Positions 34,230 through 43,734 are shown, numbered from the stretch's first letter. The stretch is DNA of 58,345 nt from Nitrospirota bacterium (GCA_023476565.1 JAMCVZ010000012.1:1-58345), one strand, 5' to 3'. Numbers and translations are program-made. Notes: generated by a model from the letters alone, not told the origin.

Positions 34230-35451
34230 TAAGGGGTTCACTCTTATAGAGCTGGCAATGGTGCTGGTGGTTATAGGAATTCTCGTCTCCCTTGGGATGG
34301 GATTGATAGGCCCTCTTACAAAGACGGCAAAGTATAACGAAACAAAGGATATCGTCACTGCCTCGGTAGAATCGGTGATAAGTTTCAGCGCTGCAAGTAA
34401 ACGTCTCCCCACTTCAACGGAGTTCCCTACTAAAGTAAGAAATCCCAACGATGCATGGACAAAGCCGTTGTACTATTTTGCGGACCCGGGCCTCACCTCT
34501 ATTCCGGCAGGCTCCACAGATGCTATTTGCGGCAGAAGTATTACGAGTTTGACAATATGCCAGGATGCTGCATGCACGGTTGCGACAAACATTCCGAATG
34601 CCGCCTTTGTCGTTGTAAGCGGAGCTGATAATTATAATATCCAGACCGGGACATCTATCGGCGGGACATGCCCTGCAGGGCAGACCTGTGTCCGGGTATA
34701 TCCTATAGATACTCTCAATGTAGACGACAATGCGACCGATTTTACCCGGCTTGAGCCTTACGATGACATTGTCAAATGGGTGACCCTTGATGAGTTGAGG
34801 ACAAAGGTGGGATGTGTTGGGGCTCAACTTAAAATTCAAAATGCTCAACTGCCTTCCGGATACAGGTGCGGCGCTTATTCCGCAACTCTCTTTGCACAAG
34901 GAGGAATCCCTTTTCCAAGCGGCGGCAGCTATAAATGGTGCACACAGGGGACTTTGCCTGGAGGGTTAACCCTTACCCCCAATGTCACCAGTGCCAATTG
35001 TCTATCACTGGCAGAGGCGTCATGGGGGCAGGCGAACAATCTTACACTTACGGCAAATACGGGAGCGCTTTTTCAGCGGGGAACATTTCCATTGACCGTT
35101 TTTGTAAGGGATAATAATGATACATCGGGCAGCAATGACAATATTGCTCAGCAACCATTGTTTCTGACCATAACAGAGTCGGGGAATAATGTGAGGATAT
35201 GGAATGCTGCCGGAGCAACCTTTGACTTCCTTATAGGCGGGTTTTGCAGTGAAGATGTAAAGAATAACACGGAAATTTCGGATACCGCAGGCAGCTTTCT
35301 TGTCCCCGGGGCAACGGTCGGCAGGTATCGAAGGGGCAGTACCTGTAATACTTTCCTTAATCAGTCAATTACTTATGACCAGGCGATCGATGGTGATGCA
35401 AATTGCAATTACCAGGTTAATTTTACCCTGTCGGGTGTAACTGACAGATAG
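34213..35451 (+). CDS. Type IV prepilin-like protein without a visible start codon
   Basis: The frame contains the prepilin cleavage/methylation motif KG-FTLIELAMVLVVIGILVSLGMG (34231 onward), so it is a type IV pilin or pseudopilin, about 406 residues. The C-terminal part is Cys-containing and beta-rich with Ig/cadherin-like strands (LPGGLTLTPNVTS, GTFPLTVFVRDNNDTSG). The open frame begins after a stop at 34210-34212, and no ATG, GTG or TTG lies before the motif. The first ATG (34258) would remove it. The start has therefore been lost, or an unusual start or frameshift from the upstream gene is used. Confidence 0.6.
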   Translation, partial: ALSSGNKGFTLIELAMVLVVIGILVSLGMGLIGPLTKTAKYNETKDIVTASVESVISFSAASKRLPTSTEFPTKVRNPNDAWTKPLYYFADPGLTSIPAGSTDAICGRSITSLTICQDAACTVATNIPNAAFVVVSGADNYNIQTGTSIGGTCPAGQTCVRVYPIDTLNVDDNATDFTRLEPYDDIVKWVTLDELRTKVGCVGAQLKIQNAQLPSGYRCGAYSATLFAQGGIPFPSGGSYKWCTQGTLPGGLTLTPNVTSANCLSLAEASWGQANNLTLTANTGALFQRGTFPLTVFVRDNNDTSGSNDNIAQQPLFLTITESGNNVRIWNAAGATFDFLIGGFCSEDVKNNTEISDTAGSFLVPGATVGRYRRGSTCNTFLNQSITYDQAIDGDANCNYQVNFTLSGVTDR

Positions 35452-35512
35452 GTCTCCTCCCAAAACTTCCTTCTTTCTGATATACTTTCCATATAACGAA
35501 ACAGGAGGGCCC

Positions 35513-35634
35513 ATGCTTGTAATCGCGGAAAATCTTAACACGAGACACAAGGCGTATATGCAGGCAGTCAGAATGACAAGAAGACCATTAGGGCCCTGGC
35601 AAAGGCCCTCGCTGATAAGGTCTTTCAGGGATGA
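35513..35634 (+). pseudogene. 5' remnant of a methyltetrahydrofolate methyltransferase-like gene
   Basis: A good ribosome-binding site (AGGAGGG) and an ATG open a frame reading MLVIAENLNTRHKAYMQAV. After a one- or two-base shift, the frame continues NDKKTIRALAKALADK, which joins to the usual N-terminus of pterin-binding (DHPS-like/AcsE-type) methyltransferases. The next lines diverge and stop (TGA 35632-35634). The pterin-binding barrel is missing, so this is a remnant. The specific family is a judgement by eye. Confidence 0.5.
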
Positions 35635-35712
35635 GATTATTTTTGCCACGGCGGACATTTCTTAGCTGACAAATCTCCCGCGCATAACGTGCGGGAATGG
35701 CTGGAGATCGGT

Positions 35713-36630
35713 TTGTTAAAACTTCGAGACGGTGTAGTCGAGCTTTATAAAAAGGTAGCCACATCCATTCCCAACGATGTAGAAGAAGCATTAAAGAAGG
35801 CTTTTTCAGAAGAAACAGATCCCTTTGCAAAAGAATCACTGGGCGTAATCCTGAAAAATATCTCGACTGCCCGGTCAGAATCCCGCCCCTTATGCCAGGA
35901 TACCGGGTTCCCCGTCTTTTTCGTGAAGATCCCGATCGGATTAAGCCATCAGCTTATTAAAGATGTAATCCTGGATGCGACCAGGCTTGCTACAGTGAAA
36001 ATACCGCTCAGGCCTGATGCTGTTGATACCATTACCGGGAGAAATACAGGTGATAATGTGGGCGATTTCTTTCCCCTCATTTACATAGAGGAGACAGCCG
36101 AGCAGGCGCTTGCCGTTGATCTGATGTTAAAGGGCGGCGGTTGTGAAAACCTGGGACAGCTTTACAAACTGCCGGCAGAGTTGTGCGCTGAGAGTTATGG
36201 CGTTACGGCAAAAAAGGAAACCTCAACGCCCGACGCTCAACGCAATAACGCTGTAACGATTATTGCTGAAAGGGATTTTGACGGTATCAGGAAATGCGTT
36301 CTTGATGCGGTTTTCAAGGCCCGGGGCAAGGGGTGCCCGCCGTATACCATCGGGGTTGCAGTGGGCGGAGCCAGGGACCAGGTAACGTTTCTTTCTAAAA
36401 AGCAGCTTATAAGGAGACTTCCCGCTATGCACCCGGACAGCACAATGGCAAACTTCGAAGCCGGATTGCTCGACGACATCAATGCCCTGGGCCTCGGCCC
36501 GTTGGGGTGCGGGGGCAAAACGACCGCTCTCGGTGTGAAGACAGCGGCAGCCAGCCGTCATCCCGCGTCCTATTTTGTCGATGTATCGTTTTCGTGCTGG
36601 GCAAACAGGAGGGGAAGACTGGTTTGGTAA
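35713..36630 (+). CDS. Class I fumarate hydratase alpha subunit
   Basis: The alpha (TtdA-type) half of the two-subunit iron-sulfur fumarase or L(+)-tartrate dehydratase. Cysteines expected for the 4Fe-4S cluster appear in SRPLCQDTGFPVFF, GGGCENLGQ and LGPLGCGGKTTALGV; RPDAVDTITGRNTGDNVG is also typical. TTG at 35713 follows GGAGA by 5 bases. A GTG at 35689 would add 8 residues. The segment near 36190-36265 (TAKKETSTPDAQRNNAVTII) is not typical and matches a repeat-derived insertion. The beta subunit is not adjacent, which is unusual. Function needs the partner elsewhere. Confidence 0.85.
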   Translation: MLKLRDGVVELYKKVATSIPNDVEEALKKAFSEETDPFAKESLGVILKNISTARSESRPLCQDTGFPVFFVKIPIGLSHQLIKDVILDATRLATVKIPLRPDAVDTITGRNTGDNVGDFFPLIYIEETAEQALAVDLMLKGGGCENLGQLYKLPAELCAESYGVTAKKETSTPDAQRNNAVTIIAERDFDGIRKCVLDAVFKARGKGCPPYTIGVAVGGARDQVTFLSKKQLIRRLPAMHPDSTMANFEAGLLDDINALGLGPLGCGGKTTALGVKTAAASRHPASYFVDVSFSCWANRRGRLVW

Positions 36631-36792
36631 ATAAAGACAAGGAGGCAAATTCCAAATCCTGATATCGAAATCCTGAATAAATCCAGGATTCAAAATTTGA
36701 ATGTTCAGAAGGAATTGAGGGCCAACACCCTTCAGGCCCGGCTGCAGCCGTTATTCGTAAACCGACAGAAGAGAGGGATAAGAGGTGTCCTT

Positions 36793-37722
36793 ATGCTCTT
36801 GATTGCAGGCGGAACAGGATTTATCGGCGGTCATCTGGTTGAGTCCCTGGGCAAAAGCGGGCACAAGGTACGGTGCCTCATGAGATCGCCCGGGAAATCG
36901 AGGGTTTGCAAAAGCGCGGGCTTCGAGACAGCTCCAGGGGACATTACGGACAGGGAAAGCCTTAAAGGCAAGCTTGACGGTTGTGATAGCGTAGTCCATC
37001 TCGCAGGCATCATCGAGGAAAAGGGCGATGCAACCTTTGAGCGGGTGCATGCCGAAGGGACGCGCAACCTGGTTGATGAGGCACAAGAGGCGCAGGTAAA
37101 ATACTTCTTTTACCAGAGCGCCCTCGGCGCTTCCGCTGCAGCGCAGGCACAGTACCTGAAGACCAAAGCAGAGGCGGAAGAGATTGTAAAAACCAGTGGA
37201 ATTCCGTACACTATCTTCAGACCATCTCTTGTTGCAGGAGAAGGGGACGGTTTTACCGAAAGGCTTAAAGCGCTTATAAACATTGGACCGGTTGTCCCCA
37301 TTCCGGGAGATGGCGCTACAAAATTCCAGCCGATGTATGTTGGGGATTGGATAAGGTGCTTTATGGCAATCTTTTCCGACTTATCACGCGTTGCGCGGCA
37401 CGCTTCACGTACCTACGAACTCGGCGGCCCCGAACACCTCACCTATAATGAAATAATTGCCCGGCTTATGAAAGCAATGGGCGTCAATAAGCCCGTAATG
37501 CACATCCCCCTCGAAATCATAAAATTGAGCCTGCCTCTTTCCGCAATATCCAGGGGAATAGGCAGCCTGTTCGGCAAAAAAATACCTGCGGTTACCCATG
37601 AGCAACTGGAGCTTCTCCAAATGGATAATATCTGCGACAAGAATTCCGTTGAGAAAGCTTTCGGCTTTGTCCCGATGACGTATAGCGAGGCCCTCAAATT
37701 GTTCATTAAGAGCAACGGTTGA
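36793..37722 (+). CDS. NAD-dependent epimerase/NDUFA9-like SDR protein
   Basis: The protein of about 309 residues has an extended SDR fold: NAD-binding LLIAGGTGFIGGHLVESL, KVRCLMRSPGK, VVHLAGIIEEKGDATFERVHAEGTRNLVDEA and the atypical YLKTKAEAEEIV in place of a clean YxxxK. This pattern fits the NmrA/complex I NDUFA9-like atypical SDR group rather than a sugar epimerase. The start is the ATG before LLIAGG. A 5' extension to 36697 would encode non-SDR residues derived from a repeat region. A RVARHASR insertion near 37385 looks repeat-derived. Confidence 0.8.
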   Translation: MLLIAGGTGFIGGHLVESLGKSGHKVRCLMRSPGKSRVCKSAGFETAPGDITDRESLKGKLDGCDSVVHLAGIIEEKGDATFERVHAEGTRNLVDEAQEAQVKYFFYQSALGASAAAQAQYLKTKAEAEEIVKTSGIPYTIFRPSLVAGEGDGFTERLKALINIGPVVPIPGDGATKFQPMYVGDWIRCFMAIFSDLSRVARHASRTYELGGPEHLTYNEIIARLMKAMGVNKPVMHIPLEIIKLSLPLSAISRGIGSLFGKKIPAVTHEQLELLQMDNICDKNSVEKAFGFVPMTYSEALKLFIKSNG

Positions 37723-37774
37723 GGGACATGAATTAAAAGACCTGAAATCAGTCTGTTTCAGGCGGAGCTAAGGT

Positions 37775-40171
37775 GTGAGATTCATTAAAGACGCAGCAAA
37801 GGGCATGAGCGGGCAATTGCAGAAACTCAAGGATTCCCTTAGACCTATTTTGAGCGAATCGGCCAGGAGCGAACGGAACAGGTTCGAAAATATTGTTAAG
37901 ACACTGTCCGAGGGTCTCATAATATCCGATAGGCATGGAATAGCAAGAGAGGTCAACCAGGCGGCGCTGGACATGTTCGGCATTACAGGGGACGACATGA
38001 TCGGCAAACCCTGTTGTTTCGAAGAATTTACCATTGTGGATGAGACAGGCATGATCCTCGGCAGGGATGACCTGTTTATATCCCATTCGCTGGGAGATGA
38101 CCGGACTTTTAAAAATGTGATACGGGGACTGAAGAGACCTGACGGAACCGCTCTCTGGTTCAAGGTAAGCATTACGCCGGTATTCAATCCTGAAAAGGAG
38201 CTTGAGGAGGTTGTGAGCGTGATTACGGACATCACCGAGCTCTATGACCTCAAGAAAAGAGACCAGAAAGTGCTTGAGACCGCAAAGGAAGGCTACTGGG
38301 AAGTGCGGCTGAGCGGAGAGATCATCAAAGTAAATAAATCGTTGTCCGATATTCTCGGTTACGGGAAAGACGAGTTGGTGGGGAAAACCGTCTATGATGT
38401 CGCTGATGAGGACAGCAAAACAGCTCTTGGGCAGGTCCTTGAGAATCTCAAACAGGGGATTCCCGAGAATTGCGCCGTAACGCTCAGGCATAGAAAAGGG
38501 ACCGACGTTTATACCATGGTATCGGCCTCGCCCTTTCTGGATTCATCGGGAAAGGCGATAGGGGCGTTTGCGTTTATAACCGACCTTTCAGACCTTATAG
38601 CGACACATAGGGAATTGGAGAGGCAGCACAATATGATATCGGCGATAAACAGGGCAATAGTCTCATATGTACGCTCGGACAATATAAAAGAACCCATCGA
38701 GCACATCCTCGGTACAGCCCTTGCATTGACCAACAGCGAATACGGCGCCGTGGCCTCCGTTCACGATGAGGGCGACAGGAGAGGGCTGAAGATTATTTCC
38801 ATCAAAGGCGCACGGTGGGAGGACGACAGGAACAGGGAGCTTTATGACAGGGCGATGCAGCAATATTTCAGCATGGGGTATATAAGCTGCCCGTTCATGG
38901 ACAATCTTTTCGGGATGGTGATACGGACAAAAAAGCCCGTGATAAGCAATAGCGCCGATGATCCCTGCAGGAAGGGAGTTCCGGAAGGGCATATGCCTTT
39001 AAATTCCTTCATGGGTGTCCCGTTCATGTGGCATGACAGGGTCATGGGCATGATAGCCGTTGCCAACAGGGAGGGGGGATATACGGAATACGAGTTCGAA
39101 TTGGTCGAGGCGATGGCCAGGAGCATTTCCCTGATCCTTTACAGGGAAGAGGAGCGGATGGCATCTCTGCGGAAAGACCACATCCTGAATTTGATTGCAT
39201 CGTTCTCCAGGGACCTTGCCCGTGCAGTGTCCGAAACAGAGGCATACGAGATATTCAAGCATTATCTTCTCTCGCTCAGAAAGGGTGAGGGTATAGATGC
39301 GATTTACCTGGTAAGCACAGACCCGGGCAAGTACTTCGCCGAGGACGCGATAAGATACAATAATTCCGGGCTGGCGGAGGCCGGTAAATTCCCGGGCGTT
39401 GATAAATGCAGGGCTTACCTTCATGCGGGCACTTTTACGGTAAAGGACCTGTCGCGGGATTGCGCCTGCCCGTTCCAGAGGCTCGAAGCACAAGCAGGGA
39501 GTTCCTGCTGTACCGCCATCGACATCGGCGGTTCAATAGCGGGGGTCCTTCACCTGTACAGCAGAAGCGCCGGCTCTTTTACCGATGATATGAAAGAGAC
39601 CATCGACAGTTTTATCTCGCTGCTCGCTCCGGTGATAAACAACATAAGGCTTCTGGAGATGAACAGGAAACTGGCGCTTATCGACCCGCTTACAGGCCTG
39701 TACAACAGGCGGTACATGGAAGCGTTCATGGACAAGCACCTGGCCCTGGCCGAAAGAAACAATCAGTTGTTGAGCATAATCATGTTCGATATAGATAATT
39801 TTAAAACCTTTAACGATACCTACGGGCACGAAGCGGGCGATATGGCCCTGGAGAGCATATCCCAGGCCATAAGCAGGAGCATACGGTCATCGGATATAGG
39901 GGTGAGGTACGGTGGCGAGGAATTTATAGTCGTACTGCCCAATACGGACAAAATGACGGCCCTCGAAGTCGCGGAGCGGATACGTATTGCCATCGAAACG
40001 GCCCCGCTCAGAGTCAGCCCGGGCAGAAGGGCGTTCGTAACAGCGAGCTTCGGTGTCGCGACGTACGGCACAGACGCGGGCAGCCTGGACGCAATGATAG
40101 CCAGGGCTGATACCGCCCTGTACAATGCGAAGAAAACCGGCAAGAACAGAACCTGTATATGGCAGGAATAG
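37775..40171 (+). CDS. PAS/GAF-linked diguanylate cyclase
   Basis: A 798-residue cytoplasmic sensor with a GTG start. Two PAS domains (about 30-150 and 165-280; ISDRHGIAREVNQAALDMFGITGDDMIGKP and VNKSLSDILGYGKDELVGKT) are followed by two GAF-like domains (about 290-465 and 475-625; FMGVPFMWHDRVMGMIAVANR). A GGDEF domain (640-798) has DPLTGLYNRRYME, RYGGEEF (active signature) and an upstream RSSD inhibitory I-site. It should make cyclic di-GMP with product feedback. No EAL domain is present. The ligand is unknown. Confidence 0.93.
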   Translation: MRFIKDAAKGMSGQLQKLKDSLRPILSESARSERNRFENIVKTLSEGLIISDRHGIAREVNQAALDMFGITGDDMIGKPCCFEEFTIVDETGMILGRDDLFISHSLGDDRTFKNVIRGLKRPDGTALWFKVSITPVFNPEKELEEVVSVITDITELYDLKKRDQKVLETAKEGYWEVRLSGEIIKVNKSLSDILGYGKDELVGKTVYDVADEDSKTALGQVLENLKQGIPENCAVTLRHRKGTDVYTMVSASPFLDSSGKAIGAFAFITDLSDLIATHRELERQHNMISAINRAIVSYVRSDNIKEPIEHILGTALALTNSEYGAVASVHDEGDRRGLKIISIKGARWEDDRNRELYDRAMQQYFSMGYISCPFMDNLFGMVIRTKKPVISNSADDPCRKGVPEGHMPLNSFMGVPFMWHDRVMGMIAVANREGGYTEYEFELVEAMARSISLILYREEERMASLRKDHILNLIASFSRDLARAVSETEAYEIFKHYLLSLRKGEGIDAIYLVSTDPGKYFAEDAIRYNNSGLAEAGKFPGVDKCRAYLHAGTFTVKDLSRDCACPFQRLEAQAGSSCCTAIDIGGSIAGVLHLYSRSAGSFTDDMKETIDSFISLLAPVINNIRLLEMNRKLALIDPLTGLYNRRYMEAFMDKHLALAERNNQLLSIIMFDIDNFKTFNDTYGHEAGDMALESISQAISRSIRSSDIGVRYGGEEFIVVLPNTDKMTALEVAERIRIAIETAPLRVSPGRRAFVTASFGVATYGTDAGSLDAMIARADTALYNAKKTGKNRTCIWQE

Positions 40172-40223
40172 TCCCTGGTTATGGGCAGCTTTAAACGGCG
40201 GATAATGAACGGTATGTGATAGT

Positions 40224-40643
40224 TTACTTAACGACGAGTACCGGACATTTCGAATAATCGACTACCTTTGATGAGACGCTGCCGAGGAGGAACTTTTTTG
40301 CACCATGCCTCCCGTGAGAGCCCGTCACGATCAAATCCACCTTCATTTTCTGAGCGGTTTCGAGTATCTTCTCGGCGGGGTCCCCCTGCCTGATCAATGT
40401 CTTGACCTCTATCGATTTGCCTGAAAGGGCTTTCCTTATTTTTTCCATGGCCTCCCTGGTCTCTTCTGAAAGGGATTCGAAAATACGGTTTCTGTCGGCA
40501 TCAGGAAGTTCCGTGAGGTAGAGTTCAGGAACAACAGCCAGAACCGTGAGTGAGGAGTTAGAGTTTATTGCTAATTCTACGGCCTTTTTTAAGGCCTTGT
40601 CAGAAGATTTGGAGCCGTCATGTGCTACGAGTATTTTTTGCAT
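40224..40643 (-). CDS. Universal stress protein (UspA family)
   Basis: A 139-residue Rossmann-like stress protein: ILVAHDGSKSSDKALKKAVELA, then the ATP-binding motif GSHGRHGAKKFLLGSVSSKVV. The G-x2-G-x9-GS pattern is intact, so it is an ATP-binding type. GGAGGAAAAACATG lies at the start. A solo gene between the GGDEF gene and der, on the strand of der. Confidence 0.93.
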   Translation of the reverse strand: MQKILVAHDGSKSSDKALKKAVELAINSNSSLTVLAVVPELYLTELPDADRNRIFESLSEETREAMEKIRKALSGKSIEVKTLIRQGDPAEKILETAQKMKVDLIVTGSHGRHGAKKFLLGSVSSKVVDYSKCPVLVVK

Positions 40644-40771
40644 GTTTTTCCTCCTTCTTTGTCGCTGTCAGAAATAAGCAGCTCGCCGTGCTCATAATCT
40701 TTAGTCAGCCCTGCTCATTTCACCTTATTTATTTAAGCAGACATATTCACTAACCGTTATTTTACCATATT

Positions 40772-42118
40772 TCATCGTGACTTAACATAAATTCTTATCG
40801 GAGTGCCCGTAAACGAGTATTCTTCTCTTAGTGCCTTTTCAAGATTTCTCAGATGCTGCTCCTTAATAGCAGAGGGGTAATTGGCAAAAATTGTGAAGGC
40901 CGGCGGCTCCACATTGACCTGGGTCATGTAAAAGACTTTTACTTCTTTTCCCTTGCATCTGGGGAAAGGAAGCAAAGGTCTTGTTTTTGAGAGGAATTTA
41001 TTGAGCGACCCGGTTGTGATCCGTTTCTTTCTCTCGGAGATGATCTCATCTATGAGGGGAAATATTTTGGTTGTCCGCTTTTTCTCCATGCCCGATATGG
41101 TTATGTACGGAGCATAATCCATAAACCATATTTTATTCTTCAATTCCCGGGTGATTATTTTATATGCCGCATCAGGGGCTTCGACGAGATCCCATTTGTT
41201 GAGAAGGAATATGGCGCCTTTGCCGTATTCTTCCACAATCCCGGCTATTCTCTGGTCCTGTTCAGCGATGCCCTGGGATATATCGAGTACTATGAGGACA
41301 ACATCCGCCCTCTCTATGCTCTTGACCGCCCTGATAACGGAGAAACCCTCGATGGAATATTCCGGTGCTTTTTTGCGTATCCCGGCGGTATCGATAAACA
41401 GGTACTTCTTCCCGTAATAGGCGCATATGGAATCAATAGCGTCTCTTGTAGTGCCCGGAATGGGACTGACTATGAGCCTCTTTTTACCCAGCAGTGAATT
41501 GATCAGGGTTGATTTCCCGGCATTCGGTTTGCCGACAACCGCAATTTTGGGCATGCTGTCACTGTCCCGGCGGCTGCCTTCCGTAAAGCTTTCGGAAGGG
41601 ATACTTGAAATGATCTTATCCATGAGTTCATCGAAGTCATAGCCTGTGATGGCGGATACGGGAAATATCTCATCCGCCCCTATGCGGTAGAATTCAGCAA
41701 GCCTGCTCTCCTTTGAGAGGGAGTCTATCTTGTTTACAACCCAGAGGATTTTTTTCCCCGACCCCCTGAGTATATTCGCAAGTTCCAGGTCCGAAGGGGT
41801 GAGGTCCTCCTTGCCGTCAAGGAGATGGATTATCAGGTCGGCCTCTTCAATGGCAAACAGGGCCTGCTCTTTTACCTGCCGTGCTATTTCATCGCTTTCG
41901 CCGGGGATACCTTCGGCATAAAAACCTCCGGTATCGATGACCATGAGTCTTCTCCCCTCCCACTCGGTCTCGCCGTAATTTCTATCGCGGGTGACCCCGG
42001 GAGTACTCTCAGTTATTGCGGCGGACCTCAACGCATTGCCCCCGTGTTTCAACATGCGGTTGAAAAGGGCTGATTTGCCTACATTGGGCCTGCCTACAAT
42101 TGCAACAATGGCGCTCAT
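40772..42118 (-). CDS. der: GTPase Der (EngA)
   Basis: A 50S ribosome assembly GTPase with tandem G domains. G domain 1 has GRPNVGKSALFNRM (P-loop) and DTGGF; NKID and SAITG are also present. G domain 2 has GKPNAGKSTLINSLLG, DTAGIRKK and NKWD. A C-terminal KH domain (YITISGMEKKRTTKIF...VEPPAFTIFANYPSAI) completes the family layout at 448 residues. It is downstream of ntrX on the same strand, separated by a palindromic repeat. Confidence 0.97.
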   Translation of the reverse strand: MSAIVAIVGRPNVGKSALFNRMLKHGGNALRSAAITESTPGVTRDRNYGETEWEGRRLMVIDTGGFYAEGIPGESDEIARQVKEQALFAIEEADLIIHLLDGKEDLTPSDLELANILRGSGKKILWVVNKIDSLSKESRLAEFYRIGADEIFPVSAITGYDFDELMDKIISSIPSESFTEGSRRDSDSMPKIAVVGKPNAGKSTLINSLLGKKRLIVSPIPGTTRDAIDSICAYYGKKYLFIDTAGIRKKAPEYSIEGFSVIRAVKSIERADVVLIVLDISQGIAEQDQRIAGIVEEYGKGAIFLLNKWDLVEAPDAAYKIITRELKNKIWFMDYAPYITISGMEKKRTTKIFPLIDEIISERKKRITTGSLNKFLSKTRPLLPFPRCKGKEVKVFYMTQVNVEPPAFTIFANYPSAIKEQHLRNLEKALREEYSFTGTPIRIYVKSR

Positions 42119-42127
42119 ATCAGGCGC

Positions 42128-42213
42128 CGGTGAATAGTGTCAGTGGATAGTGCCGGTATCAGTTTAAAAATGTCTTCCTGATACTGATCACCGGCACTGA
42201 CACTTTCAGTTAT
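42128..42213. repeat. Imperfect palindromic repeat between ntrX and der
   Basis: The arms GTGTCAGTGGATAGTGCCGGTATCAG and its near-inverse (CTGATACTGATCACCGGCACTGACAC) surround a short spacer (TTTAAAAATGTCTTC). It is a long hairpin with one or two indels. It overlaps the end of ntrX, so it may act in 3'-end control or be a REP copy. Confidence 0.65.
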
Positions 42214-43579
42214 GTGGTTCGCTAATTCCATAAGCCTTTATCTTTTTGTGGAGATTGCTTCTCTCGATAGCGATCGCTTCTGAGGTTTTCGATATGTTCC
42301 AGTTGTTTTCTTCGAGCTTTCTGGCTATAAAGTCCCTTTCGAAAGCGTCCCGTGCGTCCTTCAGGGTATCGCAGGAGAAATAATCGTATTCCCTGGCGGC
42401 CTGTTTGGATTTGAATATGCCCAATTCCTCTACATCCACTCTGCCGACCACCGGTGACGGCACCATGATCATGAGTCTTTCGGCAATATTCTTAAGTTCC
42501 CGTATATTGCCGGGCCAATCATAATCCTGGAGCATCTTTGAAACATCCTGGGAGATCTCTTTCGGACGCATGCCGTTTTCAAGCGTGAAGGTCTCGATGA
42601 AATTCCGGATGAGCTGCGGAATATCCTCTTTCCTTTCCCTCAGCGGAGGGACCACGATAGGGATCACGTTTAATCTGAAATACAGGTCCTCCCTGAAATT
42701 GTCTTTTTTGACTTCCCCTGAAAGGTCTTTGTTCGTAGCGGCGATAATCCTCACGTCGACCTTTATATTTTTATTGCCCCCGACCCTTTGAAATACCTGA
42801 GTTTCAATCACCCTGAGCACTTTTGCCTGGGTCTGCAGCGTCATATCTCCTACTTCGTCGAGGAACAGGGTCCCTCTGTCCGCAAGCTCGAATTTGCCGC
42901 TCTTCCTTTCGGTTGCGCCGGTAAATGCGCCCTTCTCATGCCCGAACAATTCGCTCTCTATGAGTTCCTGGGGCATTGCAGCGCAATTGACCTCGACAAA
43001 CGGTTCTTTTACGCGCATGCTCTTTTCGTGCAGCAGTCTCGCAACGAGCTCTTTGCCGACACCGCTTTCCCCGAGGATAAGTACCCTGCTGTTGCTTTGC
43101 GCGGCCATTTCTATCTGCTGCTGCAGGACTTTCATCTTCGCAGAATCCCCTATCAATCTCCACTTTCTGTTTAAATCCGCCCTGAGTACCCGGTTCTCCT
43201 CTTCGAGCTTCCTGCGCTCCAGGGCCCTTCCGGCAACTATCAGAACCTTTTCGAGCGATAAGGGTTTTTCCAGAAAATCATAGGCGCCGGATTTGGTGGC
43301 TTTAACGGCAAGCTCGATATTCCCGTGTCCTGAAATGATGATTACGGGGATATCATTGTCCGCTTCTCTTAATTTTGACAGTGTTTCGAGCCCGTCCATC
43401 CCGGGGAGCCATACATCCAGAAGGACGACGCCGGGAGTATGCTCCCTGGCTATTTCCAGGGCATCTTCACCGGTCGAGGCCGTAAGGACATTGTAACCCT
43501 CATCTTCAAATATCCCTGAAAGGCTCTCCCGTATCCCTTCTTCGTCATCAACTATCAAAATAGTCTCTTTGGTCATCAC
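42206..43579 (-). CDS. ntrX: NtrX-like sigma-54-dependent response regulator
   Basis: A 457-residue regulator: receiver (ILIVDDEEGIRESL, phospho-Asp55 in LLDVWLPGMDG), AAA+ with GESGVGKE, the HEKGAFTGA sigma-54 contact, and a Fis-type C-terminal HTH (NNWNISKTSEAIAIERSNLHKKIKAYG). The insertion of DVxxEELG and YDY after the AAA+ domain is typical of NtrX rather than NtrC. The cognate kinase gene ntrY lies upstream, 208 bases away. Likely controls nitrogen or redox-linked genes, but targets cannot be read here. Confidence 0.92.
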   Translation of the reverse strand: MMTKETILIVDDEEGIRESLSGIFEDEGYNVLTASTGEDALEIAREHTPGVVLLDVWLPGMDGLETLSKLREADNDIPVIIISGHGNIELAVKATKSGAYDFLEKPLSLEKVLIVAGRALERRKLEEENRVLRADLNRKWRLIGDSAKMKVLQQQIEMAAQSNSRVLILGESGVGKELVARLLHEKSMRVKEPFVEVNCAAMPQELIESELFGHEKGAFTGATERKSGKFELADRGTLFLDEVGDMTLQTQAKVLRVIETQVFQRVGGNKNIKVDVRIIAATNKDLSGEVKKDNFREDLYFRLNVIPIVVPPLRERKEDIPQLIRNFIETFTLENGMRPKEISQDVSKMLQDYDWPGNIRELKNIAERLMIMVPSPVVGRVDVEELGIFKSKQAAREYDYFSCDTLKDARDAFERDFIARKLEENNWNISKTSEAIAIERSNLHKKIKAYGISEPHN

Positions 43580-43641
43580 ATAACCTCTTAAAAGTTAAAA
43601 GCATGTTATTTATAGTTATTCAGTTATTTGTGCGGGAGTGA

Positions 43642-43734
43642 GGGGACAGTCCCCTCGGTGTTATACTGTCATTGCGAGGGAAGGATTCCCGAAGCAATCT
43701 CACGGCAAGCTTCTTCGCTTCGCTCCGAATGACA
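43642..43734. repeat. Intergenic REP region between ntrY and ntrX
   Basis: Two palindromic elements lie side by side: GGGGACAGTCCCC (43642-43654), and a longer element bounded by TGTCATT (43667-43673) and AATGACA (43728-43734) with an internal AGCAATCTC and TTCGCTTCGCTCC. The second is the widespread GTCATTGCGAGG-type REP. The adjacent stretch 43735-43772 is an inverted relative of 47907-47931. Confidence 0.75.
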
